Assembly (NCBI GenBank): GCA_947478535.1
Contig: CANJXD010000082.1
Span: forward strand, 1-15,455
Direction: 5' to 3'
DNA length: 15,455 nt
Source: Acetobacteraceae bacterium
Lineage (GTDB): Bacteria; Pseudomonadota; Alphaproteobacteria; Acetobacterales; Acetobacteraceae
The notes below the pieces were generated by a model, which was not told the DNA's origin, made no database searches, and saw only the letters and a list, made by a program, of their open reading frames with translations. Positions 1-8,550 of this stretch are shown here, piece after piece. How positions within the stretch are numbered: position 1 is the stretch's first letter; each line of letters begins with the position of its first letter. The position numbers were made by a program, and so were the translations under genes.

Positions 1-1277
1 CTGAGGTGGCGCAGATGGATGGGGTCCAACGCATCCTGCCAGTAGAACATCGGCTCGATCGTCACATAGGCGCCGAGCGAGGAGACGATGTGGCTGACGG
101 CGATGCCCGCCTTGGAAAGCTCCGGCGCCATGTCCCGCAGCCGCGCTTCCAGCGCGCCGAGGCAGGCCTGCGCCGCGCCGAGCGGCAGCATGCCGTGCAC
201 GGGGACCCAGCGTTCGCCATCGGGACCGACGAAGCCACGGATGGAATAGGGCCGCGCGCGCAGGGCACGCGGGATCGCGGCTTCCACTTCCTTGGCCCCC
301 GCGGCCAGCGCCAGTGCCCGCGCGGCGGCGATGCCGGCTTCCGCCGCCGGCACGGTGACACCCTCCGCCGTCAGGTGCAGCGACCAGGCGGGTTCCGCGA
401 GCTTGGCGCGGGCGAGGCCCGCGACATCGCGCATCGCCTGGAACACGCCACCGGCCCGCGCGGCGACGGCGGCCGCGGTGCGCAGCGCCTCCCCGGCCTC
501 GATCTTTGTGGCGCTGCGTCCGCGCACGGGGTCCATCGCCAAGGCGCGGGCGACGAAGCCGCGGCGCACGATATCGACCAGCGCGCCCATCATCGGCCCG
601 CCTTCCTCGAAGGCGAAGGAGGCGAAGGCCGCTTCCCGTTCGGGGGCGAGACGCAGCGCGATTTCGGTCTTCACGCCAAAGGCGCCGCAATCGCCGAGGA
701 AGATGCCGGTGAGGTCCGGCCCCATATGCCGCCAGAAATGCGGCCCCTGTTGCAACGCCAGCGCCCCCGTCCGCGTCACGCTGCCATCGGCGAGCACGAC
801 GGCGAGGCCGAGGATGCCATCCATGCTGCCCGGCAGGTTCTGCGCCGCGACGCCGCCCACCGTGGTGACCGCGCCCGAGATTGGGGAGCCCTGCGCCGAG
901 CGTAGCCCGAGCGGGGCCAGCGCTTCCGCCAGTTGCTGCCAGGTGGTGCCCGCGCCGACGATGGCCGTCAGATTCTCCGCATCGATGCGGATCGCGTTCA
1001 TCCCCGCGGTATCGACGACCAGCGCCGGCGCATTCGGCACCACGCCAGCGGTGTAGGACAGCCCGGCGCCACGCGGCACGACAGCCATGCCGGCCTGCGC
1101 TGCAAGGCGCAGCGCCGCCGCGCAATCTTCCGTGGTGCTGGGACGGATGACGATGGCGGCCTCCGCCGCGCCGGGCCACTCGAAGAGGTCGGATGCAGCG
1201 AGCGCGCGGCTCGCCGCATCCGTCGCGACATTCGCGTCGCCGAGCAGGGCGCGGAGCGAAGCCGCCAGCGCGTTCAT
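1..1277 (-). CDS. FAD-linked oxidase, GlcD/PCMH type (3' end outside window)
   Basis: The 425 visible residues match an FAD-binding oxidoreductase of the glycolate oxidase GlcD / vanillyl-alcohol oxidase superfamily. These enzymes bind FAD through a PCMH domain and oxidise 2-hydroxy acids or related alcohols. Visible in order are the FAD-binding core (VVPRGAGLSYTAG, then VGAGTTWQQLAEAL), the GSPISGAVTTVGGVAAQN segment, and part of the C-terminal substrate domain. The frame has no stop through base 1, so the C-terminus is missing. The ATG at 1277 overlaps the amidohydrolase stop by ATGA, which fixes the start and implies translational coupling. It is the last visible gene of the transporter operon and probably oxidises a product of the imported compound. 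Family is confident; substrate is unknown. Confidence 0.85.
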   Translation of the reverse strand, partial: MNALAASLRALLGDANVATDAASRALAASDLFEWPGAAEAAIVIRPSTTEDCAAALRLAAQAGMAVVPRGAGLSYTAGVVPNAPALVVDTAGMNAIRIDAENLTAIVGAGTTWQQLAEALAPLGLRSAQGSPISGAVTTVGGVAAQNLPGSMDGILGLAVVLADGSVTRTGALALQQGPHFWRHMGPDLTGIFLGDCGAFGVKTEIALRLAPEREAAFASFAFEEGGPMMGALVDIVRRGFVARALAMDPVRGRSATKIEAGEALRTAAAVAARAGGVFQAMRDVAGLARAKLAEPAWSLHLTAEGVTVPAAEAGIAAARALALAAGAKEVEAAIPRALRARPYSIRGFVGPDGERWVPVHGMLPLGAAQACLGALEARLRDMAPELSKAGIAVSHIVSSLGAYVTIEPMFYWQDALDPIHLRHL

Positions 1278-2173
1278 GCCGGCGTGTCGTTCAGCTTGAA
1301 GATGGTGATCGCGTTGTTGCGCAGGATCTTCTTCAGCGGCTCCGGCCGGTAGTTCAGATCGAGCATCTCATTCATCGCGCGCTCCGGGTCGATCACCGCC
1401 CAGTCCGTGCCGAACAGGAATTTGTCCTGGCCATAGGTGTTGCCGTAGTGCACGGCCTGCGGCGGCCAGTGCTTCGGCGCATAGGCGTCGCCGGCCATGT
1501 AGACGTTGGGATGCTTGGTGCAGACGGAGATCATCTCATCCGTCCAGGGATAGCCCAGATGGATGCCGATCAGCGTCAGTTCGGGGAAGTGGATCGCCAC
1601 CTTGTCGAGCGTCATCGGCCGGCCGACGGTCGGCAGGCGCCGATCCTGTTGGTACACGAGGCAGTGCCCGACCTGCATCATGATCGGTACTTCAAGCTCC
1701 GCGCAGCGGGCGTAGTAGGGATAGTAGATCGCGCTGTCCGGCGCTTCCCCGAACCAATGGGGATAGAGATGCGCGCCGACGAAGCCGTATTCCTTGATGG
1801 CGACGTCGAGTTCCTTCAACTGCCGGATGCCGCGCGTGGGGTCGATGCCGGCGAGACCGGAGAAGCGGTCCGGATACTTCGCGCAGATGTCGCGCACCCA
1901 TTCATAGGGGATCTCGATCGAGCCCTTCACGCGCAGGTCGCCGCAGCGCACCGCGATCAGGAAGGAACGCTCGATGCCGGCGCGGTCCATCTTGCGGAGG
2001 TAATCCTCGATCGACACGCCGCGACGATCCTCGGATTTCGTGCGGACCTTCTCACGAAAATTGCTGTCGGTCGGGATGCGGCCCTCGGCGAAGGCTTCCG
2101 GCGTGAAGACATTCACCACGATGTCGATCGCGCCATAGCCGGTGCGGGTGGCGGTGGGATCGAAGACAGTCAT
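1274..2173 (-). CDS. Amidohydrolase-fold protein (Amidohydro_2, ACMSD-like)
   Basis: A 299-residue TIM-barrel protein of the Amidohydro_2 family, whose members hydrolyse C-O/C-N bonds or decarboxylate (ACMSD, gamma-resorcylate decarboxylase). Family landmarks seen: DRAGIERS near 63-70, GLAGIDP 106-112, GAHLYPHW 133-140, VGH at 168-170, GIHLGYPWTDE 203-213 and the C-terminal FGTDW 254-258. His170, His205 and Asp257 correspond by position to the family's metal/catalytic residues. The N-terminal HxH metal motif expected just after the first strand is absent: this stretch reads AIDIVVN (15-21). The protein may therefore use a different metal site or none. The start ATG at 2173 overlaps the upstream ATPase stop (ATGA), and its own stop overlaps the FAD oxidase start. 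Likely cytoplasmic, acting on the imported solute; reaction unknown. Confidence 0.85.
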   Translation of the reverse strand: MTVFDPTATRTGYGAIDIVVNVFTPEAFAEGRIPTDSNFREKVRTKSEDRRGVSIEDYLRKMDRAGIERSFLIAVRCGDLRVKGSIEIPYEWVRDICAKYPDRFSGLAGIDPTRGIRQLKELDVAIKEYGFVGAHLYPHWFGEAPDSAIYYPYYARCAELEVPIMMQVGHCLVYQQDRRLPTVGRPMTLDKVAIHFPELTLIGIHLGYPWTDEMISVCTKHPNVYMAGDAYAPKHWPPQAVHYGNTYGQDKFLFGTDWAVIDPERAMNEMLDLNYRPEPLKKILRNNAITIFKLNDTPA

Positions 2174-3147
2174 CGGTATTCCCCAGGACTTTCGAGCAGG
2201 TTGGTGCGATCCGCGATGCGGAAACAGGCGGCATCATGCCCCGCGCCGATCGGCTGCATCGGCGGCGCCGCGGCGGCGCAGGCCGGCAACGCGATGGGGC
2301 AGCGGCCGGCGAAATAGCAGCCCGGCGGCAGGTTCACGGGCGAGGGTATTTCCCCCACCACCTCATGCCGCCGCAAGGCCACGCTGGGGTCCGGCGGCAG
2401 ATGGGCGGACAGCAAGGTCTGCGTATAGGGATGCGCTGGCGCCTCGAACAGCGCCTCCGCCTTCGCATGTTCGGCGACACGGCCGAGATACAGCACGATG
2501 ACGCGGTGGGAGACGAGGCGCACCGTCTCCAGATCATGGCTGATGAACAGCATCGCCACGCCCGTCTCGCGCTGCAATTCCTGCAGCAGTTGCAGGATAC
2601 CGGCGCGGACGGACAGATCGAGCGAGGAGGTCGGCTCATCCAGAACGACGAGCTTCGGGCGATTGGCGATCGCGCGCGCGATGGAGACGCGCTGCAACTG
2701 CCCGCCCGAGAGTTCGTGCGGATACCGCGCCAGGGAGGCGATGGGCAGTTGCACACGGTCCGCCACGCGCTTCACTTCGGCCGCGCGCGCCTCGCCGGAA
2801 AGCTGGCCGTGCAGCAGCAGTGGTTCTTCCAGCAGCCGGCCGATGGTCATGCGCGGATTGAGCGAGCCCCAGGGGTCCTGGAACACGATCTGCAGCCGCG
2901 CCCGAAGCGGCCGCAGCGCCGCCGGCGGCAGGCGCGTGATGTCGGCGCCCTCGAACAGGATGGCCCCGCCCGTCGGCGCCAGCAGCCGCGTGACGAGCAG
3001 GCCGATGGTGGATTTGCCGGACCCGCTTTCACCGACCAGCCCCAGCGTCTCCCCCGCCGCAATGGTGAAGGAGACATCGTTGACGGCATTCACCCCACCC
3101 GGGAATTGGTGGACGAGGTGCCGCACATCGAGGATCGGCGCGCTCAT
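2170..3147 (-). CDS. Dipeptide/oligopeptide-type ABC transporter ATPase (DppF/OppF-like)
   Basis: A 325-residue nucleotide-binding subunit of a peptide/nickel-class importer. Walker A GESGSGKS 39-46, Q-loop Gln90, signature LSGGQ 146-150, Walker B LVVLDE 166-171 and switch His204 are all present, so it should be catalytically competent. The C-terminal oligopeptide region (after about 236, AHPYTQ) carries four cysteines at 277, 283, 290 and 308, the pattern associated with an iron-sulfur site in some Dpp/Opp ATPases. The frame is open further upstream, but ATG 3147 is chosen because it begins the conserved fold and overlaps the preceding ATPase stop by ATGA. It pairs with that ATPase as a heterodimer under the two permeases. 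Confidence 0.93.
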   Translation of the reverse strand: MSAPILDVRHLVHQFPGGVNAVNDVSFTIAAGETLGLVGESGSGKSTIGLLVTRLLAPTGGAILFEGADITRLPPAALRPLRARLQIVFQDPWGSLNPRMTIGRLLEEPLLLHGQLSGEARAAEVKRVADRVQLPIASLARYPHELSGGQLQRVSIARAIANRPKLVVLDEPTSSLDLSVRAGILQLLQELQRETGVAMLFISHDLETVRLVSHRVIVLYLGRVAEHAKAEALFEAPAHPYTQTLLSAHLPPDPSVALRRHEVVGEIPSPVNLPPGCYFAGRCPIALPACAAAAPPMQPIGAGHDAACFRIADRTNLLESPGEYR

Positions 3148-4121
3148 GCCGCCTCCCCCGCATAGTGGCAGGCGGCGCCATGCGCCCCATCCACCATGAC
3201 GCGCGGCGGTGCGGCCAGGCAGGCCCTGGTCGCGCGCGGGCAGCGGTCCCGATACAGGCAACCCTGCGGCAGATTGTAGAGATCGGGCGGCGTGCCGCCG
3301 GTGACGGTGTAGCCGAGCTGCGCGATGCGCCCCGGCGTGCTCGCGATCAGCGCCTGGGTGTAGGGATGCGCGGGGCGGGCGAAAACCTCGCGCACCGGCC
3401 CATCTTCCACGATCCGGCCAGCGAACATCACGGCGACGCGCTGGCAGTAATGCGCGACCACGCCGAGGTCATGCGTGATGATCAATGCACCCAGGTTGCG
3501 CGCCGCAACCAGGTCCCGCAGCGTGTCCAGCACCTGCGCCTGCACGGTTACATCGAGGCCCGTGGTTGGCTCATCGGCGATCACCATCGCGGGGTCGTTC
3601 ACCAGCGCCATCGCGATCAGCACGCGCTGCGCCATGCCGCCGGAAAGCTCATGCGGCCAGGCCTGCATGCGCCGCTTCGGGTCGGGAATCCGCACGGCGG
3701 CGAGCGTCGCCTCCGCACGGTCCCGCGCTTCCGCCCGGCTGGCGGTGCCGTGCACGCGCTGCATGCGGACCAACTGGTCCCCCACCCGCTTCAGCGGGTC
3801 GAGCGAGGTCAGCGGCGACTGCACGATCATCGTCATCCGCCGCCCGCGGATGCGCTGCAGGGCGGCGTCCGGCATGCCGATGATATCGGTGCCCTCAAAC
3901 CGGATGCGCCCGCGCGGAATGCGCGCCGGGGACCGCAGCAGGCCCATCGCCGCCAGCGCGGTCAGCGATTTTCCGGCCCCCGTTTCCCCCACCAGGCCCA
4001 CGATCTCCCCGGCATCGACGGTGAAGGACACGCCGTTCAGCGCCTGGGCGATGCGCACGCGATTGTCCAATCCGCGCGCCGCGAATTCGACGTGCAGGTC
4101 CTCGACGTCGAGCAGGCTCAC
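3144..4121 (-). CDS. Dipeptide/oligopeptide-type ABC transporter ATPase (DppD/OppD-like)
   Basis: The second nucleotide-binding subunit, 325 residues. Walker A GETGAGKS 45-52, Q-loop Gln101, signature LSGGM 159-163, Walker B MVIADE 179-184 and switch His217 are intact. The C-terminal oligopeptide motif has Cys288, Cys294, Cys301 and Cys318 (C-x5-C-x6-C-x16-C), as in DppD/OppD proteins reported to hold a 4Fe-4S cluster; that assignment is by family. The start is a GTG at 4121, in a GTGA overlap with the permease stop. The open frame extends about 100 codons further upstream, but that part is antiphase read-through of the permease gene and not homologous to ATPases. Confidence 0.93.
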   Translation of the reverse strand: MSLLDVEDLHVEFAARGLDNRVRIAQALNGVSFTVDAGEIVGLVGETGAGKSLTALAAMGLLRSPARIPRGRIRFEGTDIIGMPDAALQRIRGRRMTMIVQSPLTSLDPLKRVGDQLVRMQRVHGTASRAEARDRAEATLAAVRIPDPKRRMQAWPHELSGGMAQRVLIAMALVNDPAMVIADEPTTGLDVTVQAQVLDTLRDLVAARNLGALIITHDLGVVAHYCQRVAVMFAGRIVEDGPVREVFARPAHPYTQALIASTPGRIAQLGYTVTGGTPPDLYNLPQGCLYRDRCPRATRACLAAPPRVMVDGAHGAACHYAGEAA

Positions 4122-4993
4122 TTGCCGGTCGCCCGACGCTTGGGGTCGAGCAGGTCGGAAAGCCCGTCCCCCGCCAGGTTCAGCCCCAGCACCATCGCAA
4201 TCAGCGCCAGGCCCGGGAACAGTGCCACCCACCATTCGCCGGAGATCACGTACTCCGCACCCTGCCGGATCATGGCACCCCATTCCGGCGCCGGCGCCTG
4301 CACGCCGATGCCGATGAAGGCGAGGGTGGCGGAAATCCGCACGGCCCAGGCCATGCGCAGCGGCAATTGCGCCGTGGCCCCGAGGATGGCGTTGGGCAGG
4401 ATGTGCACGAGCAGCACGCGCCATTCCGGATTGCCAGCCGCGACCGCCGCGCGCACGAAGGTCGCGTTGCGCAGCGCCAGCACCTCGGCCCGCACGATGC
4501 GCGCGAAGATCGGGCTGTCCAGGAACCCCACCACCAGGATCACATTGATGAACCCCTGGCCGGTCGCCGCGACGATGGCGAGGGCCAGGATGATGGTCGG
4601 GAAGGCGCGCAGCACATCGAGCACGCGCAGCAGCACCTCATCCACCCAGCCACCGCGCCAGCCCGCGATCAGCCCGAGCGGGATGCCCACCGCCGCCATG
4701 ATGGCGCCGGCCGGCAGCGCGATACCGAAGGCGTAGCGTGCGCCGTGGATGACGCGGGACAGCACATCCATCCCATTGCCATCGGTGCCGAGAATGAACT
4801 GGCCGCTGCCCGGCGGCTTCAGCGTGTCATAGGGGAAGGACAGCGTCGGCGGCAGCGGCGCTATCAACTCCGCCGTCACGCCCAGAATGGCGAAGACCAT
4901 GATGATGCCGAAGCCGATGGCAAAGGTCGGGCTGCGCCGCACGATGCCGATCACGCGGTCCCACAGTGTCGGCCGTGCGATGCTCACGCTCAT
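4118..4993 (-). CDS. ABC transporter permease (DppC/OppC-like)
   Basis: A 291-residue inner-membrane permease. The N-terminus has one hydrophobic helix (about 23-46), followed by the periplasmic FILGTDGNGMDVLSR segment (67-80), the DppC hallmark. Five further hydrophobic segments follow. The cytoplasmic EAA coupling loop lies at about 169-200 (RAEVLALRN ... LPN) and contacts an ATPase. The EAA-loop glycine and the ILPNAI sequence are kept, so it looks functional. Start ATG 4993 overlaps the DppB-like permease stop (ATGA). It forms a heterodimer with that permease. Transported solute cannot be told from the sequence. Confidence 0.93.
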   Translation of the reverse strand: MSVSIARPTLWDRVIGIVRRSPTFAIGFGIIMVFAILGVTAELIAPLPPTLSFPYDTLKPPGSGQFILGTDGNGMDVLSRVIHGARYAFGIALPAGAIMAAVGIPLGLIAGWRGGWVDEVLLRVLDVLRAFPTIILALAIVAATGQGFINVILVVGFLDSPIFARIVRAEVLALRNATFVRAAVAAGNPEWRVLLVHILPNAILGATAQLPLRMAWAVRISATLAFIGIGVQAPAPEWGAMIRQGAEYVISGEWWVALFPGLALIAMVLGLNLAGDGLSDLLDPKRRATGK

Positions 4994-6006
4994 GCCCGGG
5001 CCTGCGCGCGGGGTTCCAGCAGCAGCACCGCGAGGTCGACGAAGGCGAAGACAAAGACGGAGATGATGGCGAGCGTCAGCACATAGCCTTGCACCGCCGC
5101 GAAATCGCCGAGCAGGATGGCGTTCAAGCCCCAATGGCCAAGCCCGCCCCAGGAAAACACGAATTCGATCAGGCTCGCCGCCGCGAGCAGGGAGGTGAAC
5201 TCGGTGCCCACGAAGGTGATCACCGGCACCAGCGCCGCCCGCATGGCGATGCCGCGGATCACGCCGCGGGGAAAGCCGCAGGCGCGGGCGTAGCGGATAT
5301 AGTCGGACCCCATCACCTCGATCGCGATGGCACGGGTGTGCTTGACGATGGGCGCTGTCGCCACGATGGAGAAGCAGCAGACCGGCAGCACGAGCTGCGC
5401 CGCGGCGGACCACGCGGCCTCCCCATCGCCGGCGATCAGGCTATCGATCAGCATGGAGCCGGTCACCGTCGGCGGCGCCGTCGCCATCATCGAGATGCGC
5501 CCCATCGGTGCCGGCGCCCAGCCCAGCAGGAAGAAAAAGATGAAGATCGCCATCAGGCCGAGCCAGTAGGTCGGCAGCGAGAACCCGAACAGCGAGCCGA
5601 AGCGGGACAGCTGGTCGAACCACCCATTCGGCCGTTCCGCCGCATGCAGGCCCATCGGCACGCCGATCAGCGTGCCGAGCCCGACGGCGAGGGTGACGAG
5701 TTCCAGCGTCGCCGGCAGATGCGCCGCGATCTCATGCGTCACCGGCGCGCTCCCTTGCCAGGAGATGCCGAGATCGCCGTGCACCAGCCGGCCGAGATAG
5801 GCCCAGAACTGCGTCAGCACCGGCTGGTCCAGCATCAGCTCGGCGCGGATGCGGGCCAGCATGCCGGCATCCGCCATCGGCCCGGCCAGCATTGCAACCG
5901 GGTCCTGGTCCCCGATGCGGACCAGCATGAAGGTGACGAACAGGATGCCGAAGGCGACGGGGGCCGCGACGAGCAGACGCCGCAGCAGGAAGCGCGAAAC
6001 GCTCAC
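4990..6006 (-). CDS. ABC transporter permease (DppB/OppB-like)
   Basis: A 338-residue permease with the DppB plan: an N-terminal helix (about 8-30), a periplasmic region with WAYLGRLVHGDLGISW (68-83), then five hydrophobic segments. The EAA loop is at about 229-262 (IEVMGSDYIRYARACGF, then ALVPV). The conserved end motif reads FSWGGLGHWGLNAILLGDF (284-302), related to the usual FSWPGLG. The start is GTG 6006, 13 bp after the binding-protein stop, with no obvious Shine-Dalgarno; there is no nearby ATG in frame. Reinitiation after the binding-protein gene is likely. Confidence 0.92.
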   Translation of the reverse strand: MSVSRFLLRRLLVAAPVAFGILFVTFMLVRIGDQDPVAMLAGPMADAGMLARIRAELMLDQPVLTQFWAYLGRLVHGDLGISWQGSAPVTHEIAAHLPATLELVTLAVGLGTLIGVPMGLHAAERPNGWFDQLSRFGSLFGFSLPTYWLGLMAIFIFFFLLGWAPAPMGRISMMATAPPTVTGSMLIDSLIAGDGEAAWSAAAQLVLPVCCFSIVATAPIVKHTRAIAIEVMGSDYIRYARACGFPRGVIRGIAMRAALVPVITFVGTEFTSLLAAASLIEFVFSWGGLGHWGLNAILLGDFAAVQGYVLTLAIISVFVFAFVDLAVLLLEPRAQARA

Positions 6007-6019
6007 GGGGTGGGACGCG

Positions 6020-7597
6020 CTATCGGCGGCAAGCCAGGTCCTTCCAGACCAGGCGGTTATGCGGGCGCCACATGAAGCCCTCCATGCAGTTCACGAAAAC
6101 CTCATGCGTCCCCGGCAGGAAGGTCTCGATGAAGGTGGCGCTTTCCGCCTGGCTGCGCTGCGCCTGCGCCACGATCTCGAGCCAGCGCGCATCGTCGCGC
6201 TCGCTGACCGAGGCATCGATCAGCCGGTCCAGCTCGTCATTGCTGTTGGCGTTCACGTTCGACCCGCCACGGCCATGCGCGGTGAGGAACATGTTGTAGG
6301 AGGGGTCCGGCACGAAGGAGGACGTCAGATGCGTCATCATCGGCAGCGTCCACACATTGATGGCGCGGCGCGATGTCATCTCCGTAGCCGGGATGCGGCG
6401 CGGCGTCACGCGGATGCCGGCCCGCGCCAGGCTCGCCTGCATCTGGAGCGCGAGAGGCTCCTCCCACCACCAGTTCGTGCTGTATTCCAGCGTGATGTCG
6501 AGCCCGTTCGGATGCCCCGCTTCCGTCAGCAGCGCACGGGCACGGTCGTAGTCCGTCTCATAGGTGTAGGCGTCGATGGAGCCGGGGATCGGTGGGTTCA
6601 GCATCGAACGGCTGCGCGTGCCGAGGCCGAGGAACACCGCCTCCCCGATCGCGCGGTAATCCGTGGCGTAGGCCACGGCTTGGCGGACGCGCACATCGGT
6701 GAAGGGGGCGATGCGCGGGTTCATGCGCACGGTGGCGCTGCCCGGCGCGGCCACACTTTCCACCCGCACATTGCGGTCCCGCCGGAGGTCGGCGATCTGC
6801 TGGAGGGGGATCTGTTCGGCGTATTGCACCTGGCCCGTCCGCACCAGCGCGACGCGTGTGGCGGGGGACGGCACCTCGCGCCAGACGATGCGGCTGTAGA
6901 ACGGGCGTTCGAACTGGTACCCGCGGTTGAGCACGAAGATCGCCTGCTGCCCCGCCGTCAGGCTTTCCACGTGATAGGGGCCGTAGCCCGCCGTATTGGT
7001 GGAGAGCCAGCGCGCGGCGAAGGGGTCTTCCGGCGTCGCGTGCTTCTTCGCTTCCGTGCTGTCGAACAGCGCGGGCAGGTGCAGCGTCAGCAGCCCGAGG
7101 AAGATGCGGTTCGCTTCCCGCAGGCGGAACCGTACCTCGAAGCGGGACAACGCCTCCACCTCCTGGATCAGCGCGACATCGCGCATGAACAGGCCGGTGC
7201 GGCGCTGCGAGATGGATTTCTGGAAGGTCCAGACCACATCCTCCGCGATCAGCTCATTCCCGAAGGGGCTGCGCATGCCGGGGCGAATGCGAAACACATA
7301 TTCCTTCCCGTCGGGCGAAACGGTCCAGCTTTCCGCCAGATGCGGCTCGACGCGGCCGGGATCGACCTCCGGCCTGCCATTCGGGCCGGGACGCGTCGCA
7401 TAGCGCGTCAGCCCCTCATAGACATTCACCGAGGATTCGATCTGGCCGGGCACCCAGATGTCCGGATCGAAGCCGCGCGGCGTCGTTGTCATGGCCATGA
7501 CCATGGTACGATCCTGCGCCACCGCCTGCTGCGGCATCAGCCCGAAGGCGGCCGCCAGAGCGGCGGTGGCGAGGAGCAGTCGGCGAGGGCTGGGCAT
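6020..7597 (-). CDS. Periplasmic solute-binding protein, SBP_bac_5 (dipeptide/oligopeptide class)
   Basis: A 525-residue extracytoplasmic binding protein that delivers the solute to the permeases. A Sec signal peptide is clear: MPSPRRLLLA, a hydrophobic core, then AVA-Q cleavage at about 27/28. There is no lipobox, so the protein is free in the periplasm. The mature part shows family features: FDPD near 43-46, VNVYEGLTRY 58-67, PHLAESWTVSPDGKEYVFRI 85-104, and ELIAEDVVWTF 115-125. ATG 7597 is chosen over the ATG 14 codons upstream because it starts the signal peptide and has a strong AGGAGG four bases ahead. Ligand cannot be inferred; the class binds peptides, nickel, heme, sugars and others. 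Confidence 0.93.
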   Translation of the reverse strand: MPSPRRLLLATAALAAAFGLMPQQAVAQDRTMVMAMTTTPRGFDPDIWVPGQIESSVNVYEGLTRYATRPGPNGRPEVDPGRVEPHLAESWTVSPDGKEYVFRIRPGMRSPFGNELIAEDVVWTFQKSISQRRTGLFMRDVALIQEVEALSRFEVRFRLREANRIFLGLLTLHLPALFDSTEAKKHATPEDPFAARWLSTNTAGYGPYHVESLTAGQQAIFVLNRGYQFERPFYSRIVWREVPSPATRVALVRTGQVQYAEQIPLQQIADLRRDRNVRVESVAAPGSATVRMNPRIAPFTDVRVRQAVAYATDYRAIGEAVFLGLGTRSRSMLNPPIPGSIDAYTYETDYDRARALLTEAGHPNGLDITLEYSTNWWWEEPLALQMQASLARAGIRVTPRRIPATEMTSRRAINVWTLPMMTHLTSSFVPDPSYNMFLTAHGRGGSNVNANSNDELDRLIDASVSERDDARWLEIVAQAQRSQAESATFIETFLPGTHEVFVNCMEGFMWRPHNRLVWKDLACRR

Positions 7598-7632
7598 GGA
7601 TCCTCCTCGGCCCGAGGGCCAGCGCATATGTC

Positions 7633-7668
7633 CGGACAAAACTAACGTCCCACTTGCATCCCAGTCAA
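7633..7668 (-). promoter_or_regulatory. Possible promoter for the transporter operon
   Basis: In the 84-bp gap between the cupin stop and the binding-protein start, the minus strand reads TTGACT (7668-7663), a 17-bp spacer, then TTAGTT (7645-7640). The first box fits a sigma-70 -35 well; the -10 is poor. A start near 7633 would give a leader of about 35 bases ending in the AGGAGG ribosome site. The gap also has a small GGCC-N4-GGCC hairpin at about 7610-7621. It suggests the importer can be transcribed independently of the cupin gene, but rests on motif matching alone. Confidence 0.3.
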
Positions 7669-7681
7669 TCGAAGCGTTGCG

Positions 7682-8521
7682 TCAGTACCGCTGCGGCTTC
7701 GGCCAGGGCTCCGCCATCAGCGGCGCGAGGTCCGGCGGCAGCACGGGCTTGTGGCCGGGCTTCCAGGAGAAGGGCTGGTCCGGGTCTTCCCAATCCGTGG
7801 TCTGCGGCCCGCCGACGGATCGGAACAGCAGCAGCGTGCCGGTCCAGGACCCGTAGGGCGCGTGCTTGAACATCGGCGGCCGCCAGCAATAGGCGCCGGA
7901 ATGCATCACGCCGAGGTCGCCCGCCAATTCGCCGGAGAGCAGGAAGAACTCCTGCACCACCGGATGCCGCTCGCTGCGCTCCCCCTGGCGGAAGGCGATG
8001 GTGGCGGTGAGGTAGGTGATCTCCCCTGTCTCGGGGTCCTTCTTCAAGGTCCGCATCCGCGCCGTGCTGGCCATGGATTGCAGGCCCATCGCCGCGAAAT
8101 CGCCGTCCCATACATTATCCGCCGCCGCAATCCGCCGCACGAGGCGGGCCTCGTTGAAGGCGCGCCCCTGCCCGCCCGGCGTCGCCACCGGCGCCACGGA
8201 AAAAAAGGTCAGCACCACCGCGCCTTGCGCGCTGGCGAAGCCACTGCGCGGCATGTCCTTCGGCAGATGCGCGTAGGTGTGCTGGCCGTATTCGACACCA
8301 TCGAGGGTGATGGCGCCGTCGAGCACCCAGAATTCCTCATCCGCCGCAAGGAACTCCGCGCCGCGCGCATAGCCCGCGGGATAGCGGAGGATGCAGGAGA
8401 CGCCGCCAGTCTCCGCATCCAGTGAGAGAATTTTCGCATCTGCGCCTTCGCGCGCCGCGATCGCATCCCGCTGCCACGGCAGGGCCTGCGCCTGGATCCA
8501 TTCGATGTGGGGTCTTGCCAT
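7682..8521 (-). CDS. Two-domain cupin protein (DUF4437-like)
   Basis: A 279-residue bicupin. The first cupin half spans roughly 30-110 (FLAADEEFWVLDGAITLDG, then HTYAHLPKDMPR). The second spans roughly 150-235 (ERHPVVQEFFLLSGELAG, then HSGAYCWRPP and KHAPYG). Candidate metal ligands are His186, Glu191, His207 and His220 in the second half, and Glu62/Glu63, His81 and His85 in the first. Such proteins act as dioxygenases, isomerases or sensors; this one has no assignable substrate. ATG 8521 is preferred to an upstream in-frame start because the family-like MARPHIEW begins there. No Shine-Dalgarno is visible. It lies 84 bp upstream of the binding-protein gene on the same strand and probably belongs to the same catabolic unit. 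Confidence 0.8.
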   Translation of the reverse strand: MARPHIEWIQAQALPWQRDAIAAREGADAKILSLDAETGGVSCILRYPAGYARGAEFLAADEEFWVLDGAITLDGVEYGQHTYAHLPKDMPRSGFASAQGAVVLTFFSVAPVATPGGQGRAFNEARLVRRIAAADNVWDGDFAAMGLQSMASTARMRTLKKDPETGEITYLTATIAFRQGERSERHPVVQEFFLLSGELAGDLGVMHSGAYCWRPPMFKHAPYGSWTGTLLLFRSVGGPQTTDWEDPDQPFSWKPGHKPVLPPDLAPLMAEPWPKPQRY

Positions 8522-8550
8522 GGACACTATCGCGCGCCAGAGCACGCGAC

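Noticed and set aside
3165..4736. Plus-strand open frame of 523 codons antisense to the ABC ATPase and permease genes
   Set aside because: It crosses two well-supported genes and shows no recognisable fold; its openness is explained by high third-position GC.
5849..7645. Long plus-strand open frame (598 codons) antisense to the solute-binding protein gene
   Set aside because: Composition is Arg/His/Ala-rich with no domain pattern. The opposite strand encodes an intact SBP with signal peptide and ribosome site; this is a GC-rich shadow frame.
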